From assembly GCA_963663365.2 (NCBI GenBank), contig CAXXIH010000001.1, positions 930,001 to 994,000 of the forward strand: 64,000 nt of DNA, given 5' to 3'. The notes beneath the pieces are model-generated. The model was given only the letters and a program-made list of their open reading frames with translations. It had not been told where the DNA came from and ran no database searches. This document shows positions 27,446-36,223 of this stretch, piece after piece. A program made the position numbers and the translations under genes. Within the stretch, counting starts at the first letter, position 1. Every line of letters starts with the position of its first letter. Source of the DNA: G963663365 sp963663365 (GTDB lineage Bacteria; Hinthialibacterota; Hinthialibacteria; Hinthialibacterales; G963663365).

Positions 27446-29389
27446 ATGCCGAAGCAATCCTTTGTAATCCAACGTGTTTTTTTAAGCCTTTTCGTCCTCT
27501 GTTGTTTCGTTTTGCCTGGCCGGTGTCAATCAAGCGCACAGCAAATTGCCGCCGAAAATCGCGAGACTTTGAAGATTTCAGTTTTTGCGACAATTGGTAG
27601 TGTCAACGGGCTCCTCACGACACAGGAGGGCAGAGAAATCGGTCTGAAGCACGCGCGTGCCTGTGGTGCATCCAAGATTTATGTCGATTTGATGCGGAGC
27701 GGGATTTGGGCCGACTTTGATAATGCCGTGTCTATTCGCAAATTCTTTGAGGAGAATGGCATTAAGGTATCCGCCGGAATTACAACCAGCCCTGAAGGTA
27801 AGAAAAAAAATCCCAAGGATTACAGTTTTGGAATTCTGAACGATCAGGGTAACGGTTATTGCTGGTCACATTCGGAAACCCGCGCCAGCCTGCGACGTGT
27901 GGCGGAGATGGCCGCACGCGGATTCGACGAAGTGATTGTCGATGATTTTTTCACCTTCCATTGTTTTTGCGATGCATGCCAACGTGCCCGGGGTGGACGC
28001 GATTGGGAGGAATTTCACCTGGCCCGCATGCGTCAAGTGGCGAAGGAAGATTTGGTGGAAGTTATCCGCGCGATCAATCCTGATTGCAATATCATCATCA
28101 AGTATCCGCAGTGGTATGATAAATTCCACGAGCACGGTTACGATTTTGTAGAGCACGTGCATACCTTCGATAGCGTTTTTGCCGGCACCGAAACCCGCGA
28201 TCCAAATACGTTGCGTTTTGGTTTTGTGCAACAGACCGAAGGTTTTATCAACTATTCATGGATTCGCAGCATTGCCAAAGAGAAAATGCACGGCGGATGG
28301 TACGATTTCGGCGATATCACTCCGGATGTATTCCGCGAACAGGGCTATGGCAGTGTTCTGGCCGGTGCGCAGGAAATCGTTCTATTCAATCTTTACGATA
28401 TTTGTGCGGAATCCCGGACTTTTGAATCAAACGATCCGAAATTGTCACAAGAAGAGCGGGAACGCCGAGAGGCCGGACGTCTTAACGAATTAGAAACGAC
28501 GAATGCCTTTATCGATGATGCGCCGAATTTATTCCGGCTGGCACGTACGGTTAAAGGGAAAAAACGTACGGGATTGCAAACCTACAAACCGGTTGCCGGG
28601 CGAGGCAGCGATGGCGAGTATTACCTGTTCGACTATTTGGCCATGATGGGAATTTGCGTGGTGATGAATTCCGAGGCTCCCGTTCCCGGCGATGTATTTT
28701 TATCGCTTCATTCCCTCAAAGATCCTCATCTTCCACAAATCGTGAAAGAGTTTGACCGGGCCGGAACCGCCGGATTGAGCGTCAGTTCGAGTTTGCTTAA
28801 GGCCTGGTCGCATGAACCGGAACTGTTGGCTATTTTCGGCTATGAGCCGGGCGATGTGGAAGATGCAGGCCTGACGTGCACCGTTGTCCGTGTGGATACC
28901 AATCGCGCACAGCTGGAGATGCCGATCCCGGTTCGGACACTCCTGCGTCCAAGCCATGCGGAAGCCGTGCTTATGGGCTATAGCGATGAGGGAGCCACGC
29001 CGATCCTGACCGCTTATGAATCGCCAAATGGCGGTCAGCGGTGCGTGCTGAATATGCACACCTTCTCGCAGCAGGATTTCGATGCGGTCGGGGAGCTGTT
29101 TCTTGCGCCGGCGCCACATCCGTTCATGAAATTGCCGCAGTTTGCCGTCGATGCCATCCGTTCGCATCTTGAGCCAAGCGCCCCGCAGATTTCTTTACCC
29201 GTGAGGTTCGGCCGTTATCGCTATACGGATAGTCTGGAAGTCTGGGTGAATTACCGTGATGAGCCGGTATCAGTGGCATGGGATGGAGACAGTGTGGACT
29301 ATTGTGCAATCGATTCCGGAGACGAGCGGAATGTGAATGGCAGCCTTGTCGTCGAACCGCGAAGGTATGTAATCGTACGATCCCAGTGA
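27446..29389 (+). CDS. Secreted TIM-barrel-like protein of unknown function
   Basis: About 648 residues from the ATG at 27446, which begins a signal peptide (MPKQSFVIQRVFLSLFVLCC). The N-terminal 330 residues look like a glycosidase-type barrel: FGILNDQGNGYCWSH, then FDEVIVDDFFTFHCFCDACQ near 170-190 with paired Asp, and IIIKYPQWYDKFHEHGYDF. CxxC in FCDACQ suggests a structural disulfide or metal site. The C-terminal part has a GH42-like trimerisation and beta-sandwich look. No family is named with confidence. It precedes a Tat Gfo/Idh/MocA gene on the same strand by 173 bases. Confidence 0.75.
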   Translation: MPKQSFVIQRVFLSLFVLCCFVLPGRCQSSAQQIAAENRETLKISVFATIGSVNGLLTTQEGREIGLKHARACGASKIYVDLMRSGIWADFDNAVSIRKFFEENGIKVSAGITTSPEGKKKNPKDYSFGILNDQGNGYCWSHSETRASLRRVAEMAARGFDEVIVDDFFTFHCFCDACQRARGGRDWEEFHLARMRQVAKEDLVEVIRAINPDCNIIIKYPQWYDKFHEHGYDFVEHVHTFDSVFAGTETRDPNTLRFGFVQQTEGFINYSWIRSIAKEKMHGGWYDFGDITPDVFREQGYGSVLAGAQEIVLFNLYDICAESRTFESNDPKLSQEERERREAGRLNELETTNAFIDDAPNLFRLARTVKGKKRTGLQTYKPVAGRGSDGEYYLFDYLAMMGICVVMNSEAPVPGDVFLSLHSLKDPHLPQIVKEFDRAGTAGLSVSSSLLKAWSHEPELLAIFGYEPGDVEDAGLTCTVVRVDTNRAQLEMPIPVRTLLRPSHAEAVLMGYSDEGATPILTAYESPNGGQRCVLNMHTFSQQDFDAVGELFLAPAPHPFMKLPQFAVDAIRSHLEPSAPQISLPVRFGRYRYTDSLEVWVNYRDEPVSVAWDGDSVDYCAIDSGDERNVNGSLVVEPRRYVIVRSQ

Positions 29390-29562
29390 TCTGCATACAG
29401 GCACGCAAATGTGTCATGCTGCACGGGCGGCCTTTATACCACCTGCAAATTGAAGGCGGCTTGGGCTATTCTCATTGTTTGCAGTGCATGTGACTGTCTG
29501 AACCAAATAAGGCAGGAATTGTCATTATGAGCAATAAACAAATCAACTTGGAGCAACAATCC

Positions 29563-30765
29563 ATGAATTCCAATCGAAGAACATTTTTAGAAACAACCGG
29601 CAAGATCGGTGCGGCTGCTGCGGTGACTGCATTGGCTTCCGGAAAAGTCTTAGGCGCGAATGAAAAAATCCGTCTGGGTGGCATCGGCACGGGCGACCGT
29701 GGAACCGACCGTCTGCGGACCGCCAAACGGCTGGGCGCCGAGATCGTGGCGTTTGCGGATGTAAATGACGCGATGATGGACCGGGCCTGCGAGAAATTGG
29801 AGGTCAATCCCCAACGTTATGTCGATTACAATGATCTTTTGGCCCGCGACGATGTCGATGGCGTAATTGTGGCCGCCCCCGATCATTGGCACTACCAGAT
29901 CGTGATCGATGCGCTTAAAGCCGGCAAGGATATTTATATCGAAAAGCCGCTTACGCGCACGATTGAAGAAGGCCAGAAGATTGTTCAGGCTGTCAAAGAG
30001 TCAAAGCAGATTGTGCAAGTCGGCAATCACCGCCGCAGTGGTGAGCACTGGGCGATTGCGCAGGAAAAATACGCCGAAGGAAAAATCGGCGAGATTAAAT
30101 ATGTCCGCACTTGGGATTGCCGCTACCGTCTAGTGGATCCCTATCAGCGCCGGGCCGAGGATAAGGAACTTTACAATCCCACGCGTATCGACTGGGATCG
30201 CTTTTTAGGCACGGCGCCCAAGATTCCCTTTAATGCGGAACGTTGCTCCGCATGGCGTTGGTTCTGGGATTATGCGGGCGGCCTGATGACCGATATCGGT
30301 CCCCATATGTTGGATGTGGCCATGTGGATTACGAGTTGCATGGGGCCATCGAGCGTGGTTTGCGATGGCGGCAACTATCACTATCCGCGTTGGGAAACGC
30401 CGGATAATGTTCATGCTATCCTGGATTGCAGCACATTCGCGATTGTCTTCTCTGTTCAGTTCATGAATGGCTATGAAAAGGACGGCGCGGCGTTTTACGG
30501 TACGGAAGGCAGTATCATTCAAAGCCCTGATGGCAACTTCCGTCTTTACAATACGGATAATAAGGAAGTCGAAAGTTGGAAACGCGGCGATGAAGGCACC
30601 AATCATATGAAAAACTTCATGGATTGCATGCGCAGCCGCAAAGAGCCGAACTCGCCCGTTGAAATGGGTCACCGCGTGATTACCGGTGCCCATTTGGCCA
30701 ATATTTCCTACCGTGAAGGCAAGCGAGTTGAGTGGGATGTTAAGAATGAGAGAATCGTATCCTAA
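29563..30765 (+). CDS. Tat-exported Gfo/Idh/MocA family oxidoreductase
   Basis: 400 residues from the ATG at 29563, with GGAG 9 bases upstream and a compact Tat leader (MNSNRRTFLETTGKIG). An in-frame ATG at 29527 with GGAA upstream would add 12 residues. It has LGGIGTGDRGTDRL for NAD(P), DIYIEKPLTRTIEEG, and the site segment GGLMTDIGPHMLDVAMW. Different in sequence from the two other copies in the window. Only 14 bases separate it from the DUF6807 gene, so they form an operon. Confidence 0.93.
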   Translation: MNSNRRTFLETTGKIGAAAAVTALASGKVLGANEKIRLGGIGTGDRGTDRLRTAKRLGAEIVAFADVNDAMMDRACEKLEVNPQRYVDYNDLLARDDVDGVIVAAPDHWHYQIVIDALKAGKDIYIEKPLTRTIEEGQKIVQAVKESKQIVQVGNHRRSGEHWAIAQEKYAEGKIGEIKYVRTWDCRYRLVDPYQRRAEDKELYNPTRIDWDRFLGTAPKIPFNAERCSAWRWFWDYAGGLMTDIGPHMLDVAMWITSCMGPSSVVCDGGNYHYPRWETPDNVHAILDCSTFAIVFSVQFMNGYEKDGAAFYGTEGSIIQSPDGNFRLYNTDNKEVESWKRGDEGTNHMKNFMDCMRSRKEPNSPVEMGHRVITGAHLANISYREGKRVEWDVKNERIVS

Positions 30766-30779
30766 TTTGAGGAAGTACG

Positions 30780-31760
30780 ATGTGCAAAAAAACAGTGTTG
30801 CGTTTTACCACCCCCGCCATTTTGGCGGGGGTGTTTTTTATCTGTCTTGGTCCGGCCGCGTTAAATTGTGCATGCGCTGATGGGAAGGCGTTCTCTTCCA
30901 CAATCCAGCCTCGGCAGGAGATCACGGTTTTTGAAGATGGCCAAGAGGTTGCCGTTTATCATTCCGGACCGGCCATCGATAAACCCTATTTTCACCCGAT
31001 TTGGACGCCGGACCGGCGTGTGATTACCTATGATGCGCCCGCCGATCATATCCACCACCGGGGGCTGTCGTTCGGATGGGCCGATGTGTCCGGGTATGAT
31101 TTCTGGGGGGAGATTTATGCCGCCAAGGGCAAACGCGGTTTTATGATCCCCCGCACAACCGAAACCGAGAATCTGCCCGGCGGCGGGATGAAGATTGTGG
31201 AAACCGCCGACTGGAAGGGTGAAGACGGGACACTGGTGCTGGAAGATACGCATGTGTGGACGTTTTATCCGGCTGAAGGGAATTTGCGAATCATCGATAC
31301 CGATATCGAACTGCGTCCGGTCTTGGATGAAGTCATATTCGGTTCAGAAGCTTATACGGACAAAAAGTCGCCGCGTATTTACCATGGATTGACTTTTCGC
31401 CTGGGGCCGTTTGAGAACCCCCGTTTCACCAACTCGGAGGGCGGGGTCGGTTATGAAGCCTGTCATGGCAAAGCCGCGCGTTGGTGCGCGCTTTCCGGAT
31501 TACAGGCCGGGCGTCCGGTGACGGCGGCGATTTTGGATCATCCTCAAAATGATGTTCACCCCACGAGTTTTTTTGTTTTGGGGCGCGGGATGCAGTTTAT
31601 TTCCAGCTCGCCGAATTTTTATAAGCCCAAGCACCTTGAAAAAGGCGAAACCTGGCGGCTGCGCTACCGGATCATTGCCGCCGGAGCCCCTCTTCAGGAT
31701 GGAGCGGATGGTTGGGATTTGGAACGCTTATGGCGTGAGTACGCCAGGCGGAAAGAGTAG
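30780..31760 (+). CDS. PmoA-like DUF6807 family protein, exported
   Basis: 326 residues. The start has GAGGAA seven bases upstream and opens a signal peptide of about 33 residues ending NCACA. The mature part shows the DUF6807 (PF14100, 'methane oxygenase PmoA') pattern: YFHPIWTPDRRVITYDAPADHIHHRGLSFGW in which several His repeat, and a later THVWTFYPAEGNLRIIDTD. Members are widespread beside Gfo/Idh/MocA genes in sugar clusters and have no link to methane oxidation; the reaction is unknown. Codons 10-20 also encode a terminator-like hairpin (30809-30839). Confidence 0.85.
   Translation: MCKKTVLRFTTPAILAGVFFICLGPAALNCACADGKAFSSTIQPRQEITVFEDGQEVAVYHSGPAIDKPYFHPIWTPDRRVITYDAPADHIHHRGLSFGWADVSGYDFWGEIYAAKGKRGFMIPRTTETENLPGGGMKIVETADWKGEDGTLVLEDTHVWTFYPAEGNLRIIDTDIELRPVLDEVIFGSEAYTDKKSPRIYHGLTFRLGPFENPRFTNSEGGVGYEACHGKAARWCALSGLQAGRPVTAAILDHPQNDVHPTSFFVLGRGMQFISSSPNFYKPKHLEKGETWRLRYRIIAAGAPLQDGADGWDLERLWREYARRKE
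30809..30839 (+). terminator. Terminator-like hairpin inside the signal-peptide codons
   Basis: Perfect 11-base stem CACCCCCGCCA / TGGCGGGGGTG (30809-30819, 30823-30833), three-T loop, then six T. It is placed 44 bases after the stop of the Gfo/Idh/MocA gene but 30 bases inside the next gene, where it codes for TTPAILAGVFF. It could terminate or attenuate transcription before the DUF6807 gene. Confidence 0.7.
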
Positions 31761-31772
31761 GTCTGAATCCAC

Positions 31773-32513
31773 ATGCGCCAGTTTCGTATCGTTCTGGTCC
31801 GGCCTCAGATTCCGGAGAATGTTGGTTTTATCGCGCGTTCCATGAAAGCCTTTGGGCAGCGCGATCTGGTATTGGTCTCTCCGGTTTTTAAATTCGATCC
31901 GGCCAGCCCGGCCTATAAGACCGCCAGTGGCGCGGCGGATATCCTTGCCGGTGCGCGTTGTGTGCCCAGCCTTTGGGATGCGGTCGTGGATTGCCATGAG
32001 GTTGCCGGATTCTCACGGCGAACCCATGATTTTCACCGCCCCCAACCGGACCTTATGGAATGGAGTGAGTCGCTTCAAGCGGTGAATCCAGCCGGGCATA
32101 AGACGGCGTTGGTATTCGGCCCGGAGGATTTCGGTTTATGTAATGAGGATAAGCACCTTTGCCATGTGCTGGTGCGTATTCCGCTCGAGGCCGAAACGCT
32201 CAGCCTTAACCTGGCCCATGCCATCACCGTAGTTCTTTATGAACTCACCCGCTCGCAGTTTGTTCCGGCGTATGAATCCCAGCCTGCTGATGAAATATCT
32301 GGGGATGCCCTACCGGCCACACAAAAGGACCTTTGCCGGGCATTGGATGCGCTGGTGGAGATTTTGGATCGTACGGCGTTTTTTAAGACCGGGCGGCGCG
32401 AACGGCAGATCGAATCGTTACGGATGTTACTCCAGCAAATGGGAATTTCCCAAAGCCAATTCCCCACGGTCATGGGCGTGCTCAATGCCATCCTGACTCG
32501 TGACCGGGCATGA
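31773..32513 (+). CDS. TrmJ-like SPOUT RNA methyltransferase
   Basis: 246 residues, the usual length of TrmJ. SpoU/SPOUT motifs are present: RPQIPENVGFIARSMKAFG near 10-28, LVFGPEDFGLCNED near 111-124 and LSLNLAHAITVVLYEL near 140-156, which form the knotted SAM site. A C-terminal helical extension (from about 180) is as in TrmJ, which makes 2'-O-methylribose at position 32 of tRNA. It starts 12 bases after the DUF6807 gene. Its TGA stop is also the first three bases of a dispersed repeat (32511-32541). Confidence 0.88.
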   Translation: MRQFRIVLVRPQIPENVGFIARSMKAFGQRDLVLVSPVFKFDPASPAYKTASGAADILAGARCVPSLWDAVVDCHEVAGFSRRTHDFHRPQPDLMEWSESLQAVNPAGHKTALVFGPEDFGLCNEDKHLCHVLVRIPLEAETLSLNLAHAITVVLYELTRSQFVPAYESQPADEISGDALPATQKDLCRALDALVEILDRTAFFKTGRRERQIESLRMLLQQMGISQSQFPTVMGVLNAILTRDRA

Positions 32514-33399
32514 TCCCGCCAAAGCGGGACTCACGATTTCGAAGCATATCCAAAGGAGTTTTCCGGTCGACACCATGCGGGGCCGCCGCCATTATGCGGC
32601 GAGAAAGTTGAGAGGAAAAAGGAGAAAGTGGAAAAGATAGATTTGCTTCGCACTTTCAGCGCTTAGGATATTTTGGGGGACGATATCCCAGGGCGATGTT
32701 TGTCCGCTTTCGGCGTCCAAACTCTGCCCGGGCTATTTTCTCGTCGCACTTTCGGTGCTTAGTGTGGGTGTTTGAGGGAGTTGGTGGATGTGAAGAACCA
32801 TGTGATTATTTGAATCACGAAAGCACAAAAGGGGTACGAAGGACACGAGAAGTATGCAAAGATTGTGGATGGCGGGGAAGTCTTTGCAAAAGACAATTCA
32901 TTTTGTGCGGCCCTTACAGGGCCGGATGTTTTGGGTGTGTGACCCAGGGCTGCGCTCCGCTTGCCCTGGGCTTCAGGCTCGCGCGCTTACAGCGCTTGGT
33001 TTTTGGATTTGAGGGGGTGCGTGGATAGAGAGGTGCAGTTGTATGTATGGCAAGCAGCGGTTCAGTGGGAAATAAACCCCTCCCTAGCCCTCCCCGTAAA
33101 CGGGGCGGGAATATCGCCTCTTGCGCCTTTCGGCGCCCAGACAAGCGAGTTGTCTGGGCCACCCTTTTAGAGACACATGTTTAGCTTAGAATAAACAGCG
33201 GCTCATCAGGAGATTCGCCCTCCCGGCCTGTTGAGATACATGGTTAGCTTAGAATTTGGGCTATTGGTGGGTGCGAGAACCGACTTTACAGGCAGCATTT
33301 GGCTTGGCGGGAGATTTGCGCTCCCTGGCGCCTTTGATGCAATGCTTTTTTGCGTTCTTTATTATATTTTAAACAGCCGGAAATCAGGCCACTTATTAT
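32514..33399. repeat. Gene-free spacer A: mosaic of dispersed hairpin repeats
   Basis: 886 bases without a credible gene. It is a patchwork of modules found elsewhere in the window: one beginning at the trmJ-like stop (32511-32541, copy at 38247-38277); a GAATCACGAAAG module (32812-32852, copies at 38362 and 41455); a CCCAGACAA hairpin module (33117-33164, copy at 41553); and an AGCGGCTC module (33197-33224, copies at 38212, 38451, 44950). Short hairpins with TTTCG or TTACA loops lie at 32746-32758, 32908-32924 and 32983-32995. A direct repeat ACATG-TTAGCTTAGAAT brackets the last module (33176-33192 and 33238-33254). Confidence 0.75.
33117..33164. repeat. Repeat module c, copy 1
   Basis: 48 bases: hairpin GCGCC-TTTC-GGCGC (33123-33136) joined to a second stem CCCAGACAA / TTGTCTGGG (33136-33144, 33150-33158). 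The copy at 41553-41598 keeps the second stem exactly but has GTGC-TAAC-GCAC in place of the first, so both arms changed together. Confidence 0.8.
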
Positions 33400-35079
33400 C
33401 TATTTCGCAAGTTCTGTGATCTCATCTCGTGTCAAAGCGCGCCGGTAGATGCGCAGTTCCCGGAGTTTTCCATTAAAGTAGTCATGAGAGCCAAAACCGA
33501 TTTTTAATGGAGTATCGTTATTGAGGTTATAATCATCAACATTGAATGTTGACGAAACGGCAATCACTCTTCCATCGATATATAAGCATAGACAATTATT
33601 TGCTTTTACTGCGGTTATATGCCGCCAACCGGGTTCAAGTTCATGATCATCGGTGACGCTTTTGCCTGCCTCCAATGACTTTACATGGCCTGAAGGCAGG
33701 GTTCCGGCAAAGAGTTTCCCTTTGTAGACCGCCATCGACCAGGCCCGGCGATATTTTACTTCGGGTGTCAGATCGATACGCCCCATGGATGCCCATTGCC
33801 GGGGACCGTCATAGCGAAACACTTCGGCTGAGGGCAGGCTCCCGCAATACATCTTTCCGTTATAAACAACCAGCGGCATGCTTTCGAGTTCATCATGCAG
33901 ACGGCCTACATTTTCCCAGTTTGTGCCACCTAAATACCGAAAAACCATGCTGGCCGGCCAGCTACTGACATATAAATCTCCCCGGTATACGGCAAATCCA
34001 TAAGTCTGCGTACTTTGTTCCATGCATCCTAAATGTGTCCATGTCTCACCGTCATACCGATAGACGCCCGCCTCGTCATAGCCTGTGGCATAAAGGTATC
34101 CATTATAAACGCACAAGGCTTCCACACGTTTTCCATCAGGATTACCGCAGAAGACCCAGGTTTGGTCTCCGTCATAGCGGAAAAGGCCGGGCATATACAT
34201 CGATGAGGCATAAAGTTTACCGCGATAGACCACCATGCCGCTAAGCGACTCAGAGCCCTGAAGCTGCCCGCAGTCTGTCCATTGGCCTTCGGCATCATAA
34301 CGGTAGATTTTTCCTCCCGGATGTGGATTTTCGGATTCATCCAGCGCCGAGCCCCGAAGGCGGTATTTGGATACTCCTGCGTACAAATGGTCCTTGTAGA
34401 CAGCCAATGCGGCCACAGAATTGCAGGGATTCGGACTGCCGCAGTCTTTCCACTCTGTTCCGCCGTCATAGCGGTAGACATGACCGGATTGCCCGGTTCC
34501 CGGCTCGCAGGTACCCGCGTAAAGGTTCCCGTTGTAGACCGCCAGTGCAAAGACAAAATTATTTTGGCCCGGACGTCCACAGTCTTCCCACTCGGGGCCG
34601 ACTTGGGCATTGTCGATTCCAAAATGGACGTTACTGTAGTTTGATTGGGATGTCGTTACACCGGCGTTGGTCTTGATACTGAGTTGGAAGCCCTTTCGCG
34701 ACTCCGGATCGAATTTGCTGATGATATCGCCGATGACATCATCCAGTTGTTGTTGTGTATATACCCAAACCGAAATTGTGAAATCAGTTTTGTCGAGATT
34801 GAGCGAACTGTTATTTTCGACTTCAATGTAACTTTTTAGGCCGTCAAATTGCGCTACGGTTCCGGCAGTCGATTGAGAACCGGGATCGCCGAATGTAACA
34901 CCATAGTTTTGGCCGTGGTTTTTGTTTCCGGAATAATCTTCAGAATTTGATGTAAGCGGCCAATATCCGATCAGGGTTTCATCCGCAATACCTTTTGCAT
35001 TTTCGCAAGCCACCGACAGGCAAAAGAGAAGTGTTAGAGTGTTTCTCGAAAGTTTTTTCCTTTTAAGTGAGTCTGTCAT
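33400..35079 (-). CDS. LamG-domain protein with an inserted seven-bladed propeller; start supplied by an IS
   Basis: 559 residues from the ATG at 35079. The N-terminal LamG half (about 35-155: GYWPLTSNSEDYSGNKNHG, AQFDGLKSYIEV, FTISVWVYTQ) is interrupted by seven repeats of about 40-45 residues with the pattern W..CG......AL.VY.G.LYAG....V.RYDG, then the LamG fold resumes (WRHITAVK, LYIDGRVIA, FNGKLRELRIYRRALTRDEI). This is best read as a seven-bladed propeller nested in a LamG domain. The first 15 residues (MTDSLKRKKLSRNTL) are encoded inside the IS630-family element; the native start lies beyond it at 36223. The hydrophobic core LTLLFCLSVACENAKG is host sequence, so a workable signal peptide remains. 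Probably secreted, glycan- or surface-binding. Confidence 0.8.
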   Translation of the reverse strand: MTDSLKRKKLSRNTLTLLFCLSVACENAKGIADETLIGYWPLTSNSEDYSGNKNHGQNYGVTFGDPGSQSTAGTVAQFDGLKSYIEVENNSSLNLDKTDFTISVWVYTQQQLDDVIGDIISKFDPESRKGFQLSIKTNAGVTTSQSNYSNVHFGIDNAQVGPEWEDCGRPGQNNFVFALAVYNGNLYAGTCEPGTGQSGHVYRYDGGTEWKDCGSPNPCNSVAALAVYKDHLYAGVSKYRLRGSALDESENPHPGGKIYRYDAEGQWTDCGQLQGSESLSGMVVYRGKLYASSMYMPGLFRYDGDQTWVFCGNPDGKRVEALCVYNGYLYATGYDEAGVYRYDGETWTHLGCMEQSTQTYGFAVYRGDLYVSSWPASMVFRYLGGTNWENVGRLHDELESMPLVVYNGKMYCGSLPSAEVFRYDGPRQWASMGRIDLTPEVKYRRAWSMAVYKGKLFAGTLPSGHVKSLEAGKSVTDDHELEPGWRHITAVKANNCLCLYIDGRVIAVSSTFNVDDYNLNNDTPLKIGFGSHDYFNGKLRELRIYRRALTRDEITELAK

Positions 35080-36184
35080 AAATCGGTTTTCATGGTACAG
35101 GTCTTCTGGTTGCCTTCTTGCCGATCCATCAACCAGCAAAGCGCCTGATCGAGTCTCTCCATGAGTTCATCCCGGGTTTTGGCGACAAAATCCGCGAACC
35201 ATTCGGCTTTGAGAAGGAGCCAGAGTCTTTCAATCGGATTAAGATCCGGGGAATACGGAGGTAGAAACATCGGTTCAAAGCGTCCCCAACGCAAAGAACT
35301 TCGTTTATGCCAGGAAGCGTTGTCCACAATCAGAATCTGGCGCTTTCGTTTGAGAGCCAAATCCTGGTTGGCGTGATTCAAAAAACACTGGAAAACCTCC
35401 GTGTCTGAATGCGTGAATTCAAGTGCGTAGGCTTCACCCGTCCGGGGGCAAATAATCCCCGTAATGTTCATCCGGATGTGGTCGCCATTCTTCGTGGTCC
35501 GAGTCTTGGAACCCTTGGGCGCCCAGCGCCGCCGGGGTCGTGGGTCTCCCTCCACACCACATTCATCGCCAAACCAAAGTTCAATATCCGGGTCTTCCGA
35601 GAGTTGTTTCAGCTTGTCGCAGAAGGCTTTTCGCGCCTCTTCATCTTGGCGGTCCGGCCAGGGTTGAGGGACTTTCAACGCAAAATTCTGATCGTGAAGA
35701 AAACGAATGACCGTGCTGTAGCCAACCTCGATCTCGAACTGCTCGCAGATGTAGCCATGAAACTTCACCCCTGTCCAATGAACTTGATCCGCTTGCTCGG
35801 GGTTCGTTAAAACCTCACGCAAATCTTCGTGAATTTCCTCGGGAATCTTACTCGGACGGCCCTCACGAGGTTCCTCAAGTAATCCGTCAATGCCTTGTTC
35901 GTTGAAGGCCTTTATCCAATTACGCAACGCACGGTCACTCACGCCAAACAGTTTCGCCATGCTCTTGCATCCAAAGCCCATGACCAAGCCGATGATGGCC
36001 CGAAATCGATTATGTTCACGTTGCGTACGCGCACACTTCGCCGCAATCTCGAGTTCTTCCATCGAGGCGTTCTCTGCATTCACTGTCAGTGCTACGCGTG
36101 CCATCAAACGTAGATAAGCACAAACCGAACAACGGATCTACGGGAAAAACCTACTCAAACGGAAAAAACTTTCGAGAGATGCTC
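35037..36184. mobile_element. Complete IS630-family insertion sequence, 1148 bp
   Basis: Flanked by a TA duplication (35035-35036, 36185-36186), the hallmark of IS630/Tc1 insertion. The ends are imperfect inverted repeats of about 35 bases sharing the core TCTCGAAAGTTTTTTCC and outer GAG. It carries one transposase gene on the minus strand. The insertion split the LamG gene: removing the element and one TA restores the open frame MSTTRQKVSVLI-LTLLFC with a good ribosome-binding site. Confidence 0.92.
35076..36104 (-). CDS. IS630-family transposase (DDE)
   Basis: 342 residues from the ATG at 36104. An N-terminal helix-turn-helix (KSMAKLFGVSDRALRNWIKAF near 48-68) binds the ends. The DDE catalytic set is Asp in WFGDECG, Asp in ILIVDNASWH and Glu in PPYSPDLNPIERLW. 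It appears intact. Its TGA overlaps the ATG now used by the LamG gene (ATGA at 35079-35076), so ribosomes finishing the transposase could restart on the LamG gene. Confidence 0.94.
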   Translation of the reverse strand: MARVALTVNAENASMEELEIAAKCARTQREHNRFRAIIGLVMGFGCKSMAKLFGVSDRALRNWIKAFNEQGIDGLLEEPREGRPSKIPEEIHEDLREVLTNPEQADQVHWTGVKFHGYICEQFEIEVGYSTVIRFLHDQNFALKVPQPWPDRQDEEARKAFCDKLKQLSEDPDIELWFGDECGVEGDPRPRRRWAPKGSKTRTTKNGDHIRMNITGIICPRTGEAYALEFTHSDTEVFQCFLNHANQDLALKRKRQILIVDNASWHKRSSLRWGRFEPMFLPPYSPDLNPIERLWLLLKAEWFADFVAKTRDELMERLDQALCWLMDRQEGNQKTCTMKTDL

Positions 36185-36223
36185 TAGAATAAGAACGCTG
36201 ACCTTTTGGCGAGTTGTACTCAT
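36185..36223 (-). pseudogene. Severed native 5' end of the LamG/propeller gene
   Basis: ATG at 36223, with GAGGG seven bases upstream, encodes MSTTRQKVSVLIL, then runs into the IS end and stops after nine more codons. Joined across the element at the TA it continues in frame into LTLLFCLSVACENAKG. This is the original ribosome-binding site and signal-peptide n-region of the gene at 33400. Confidence 0.88.
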
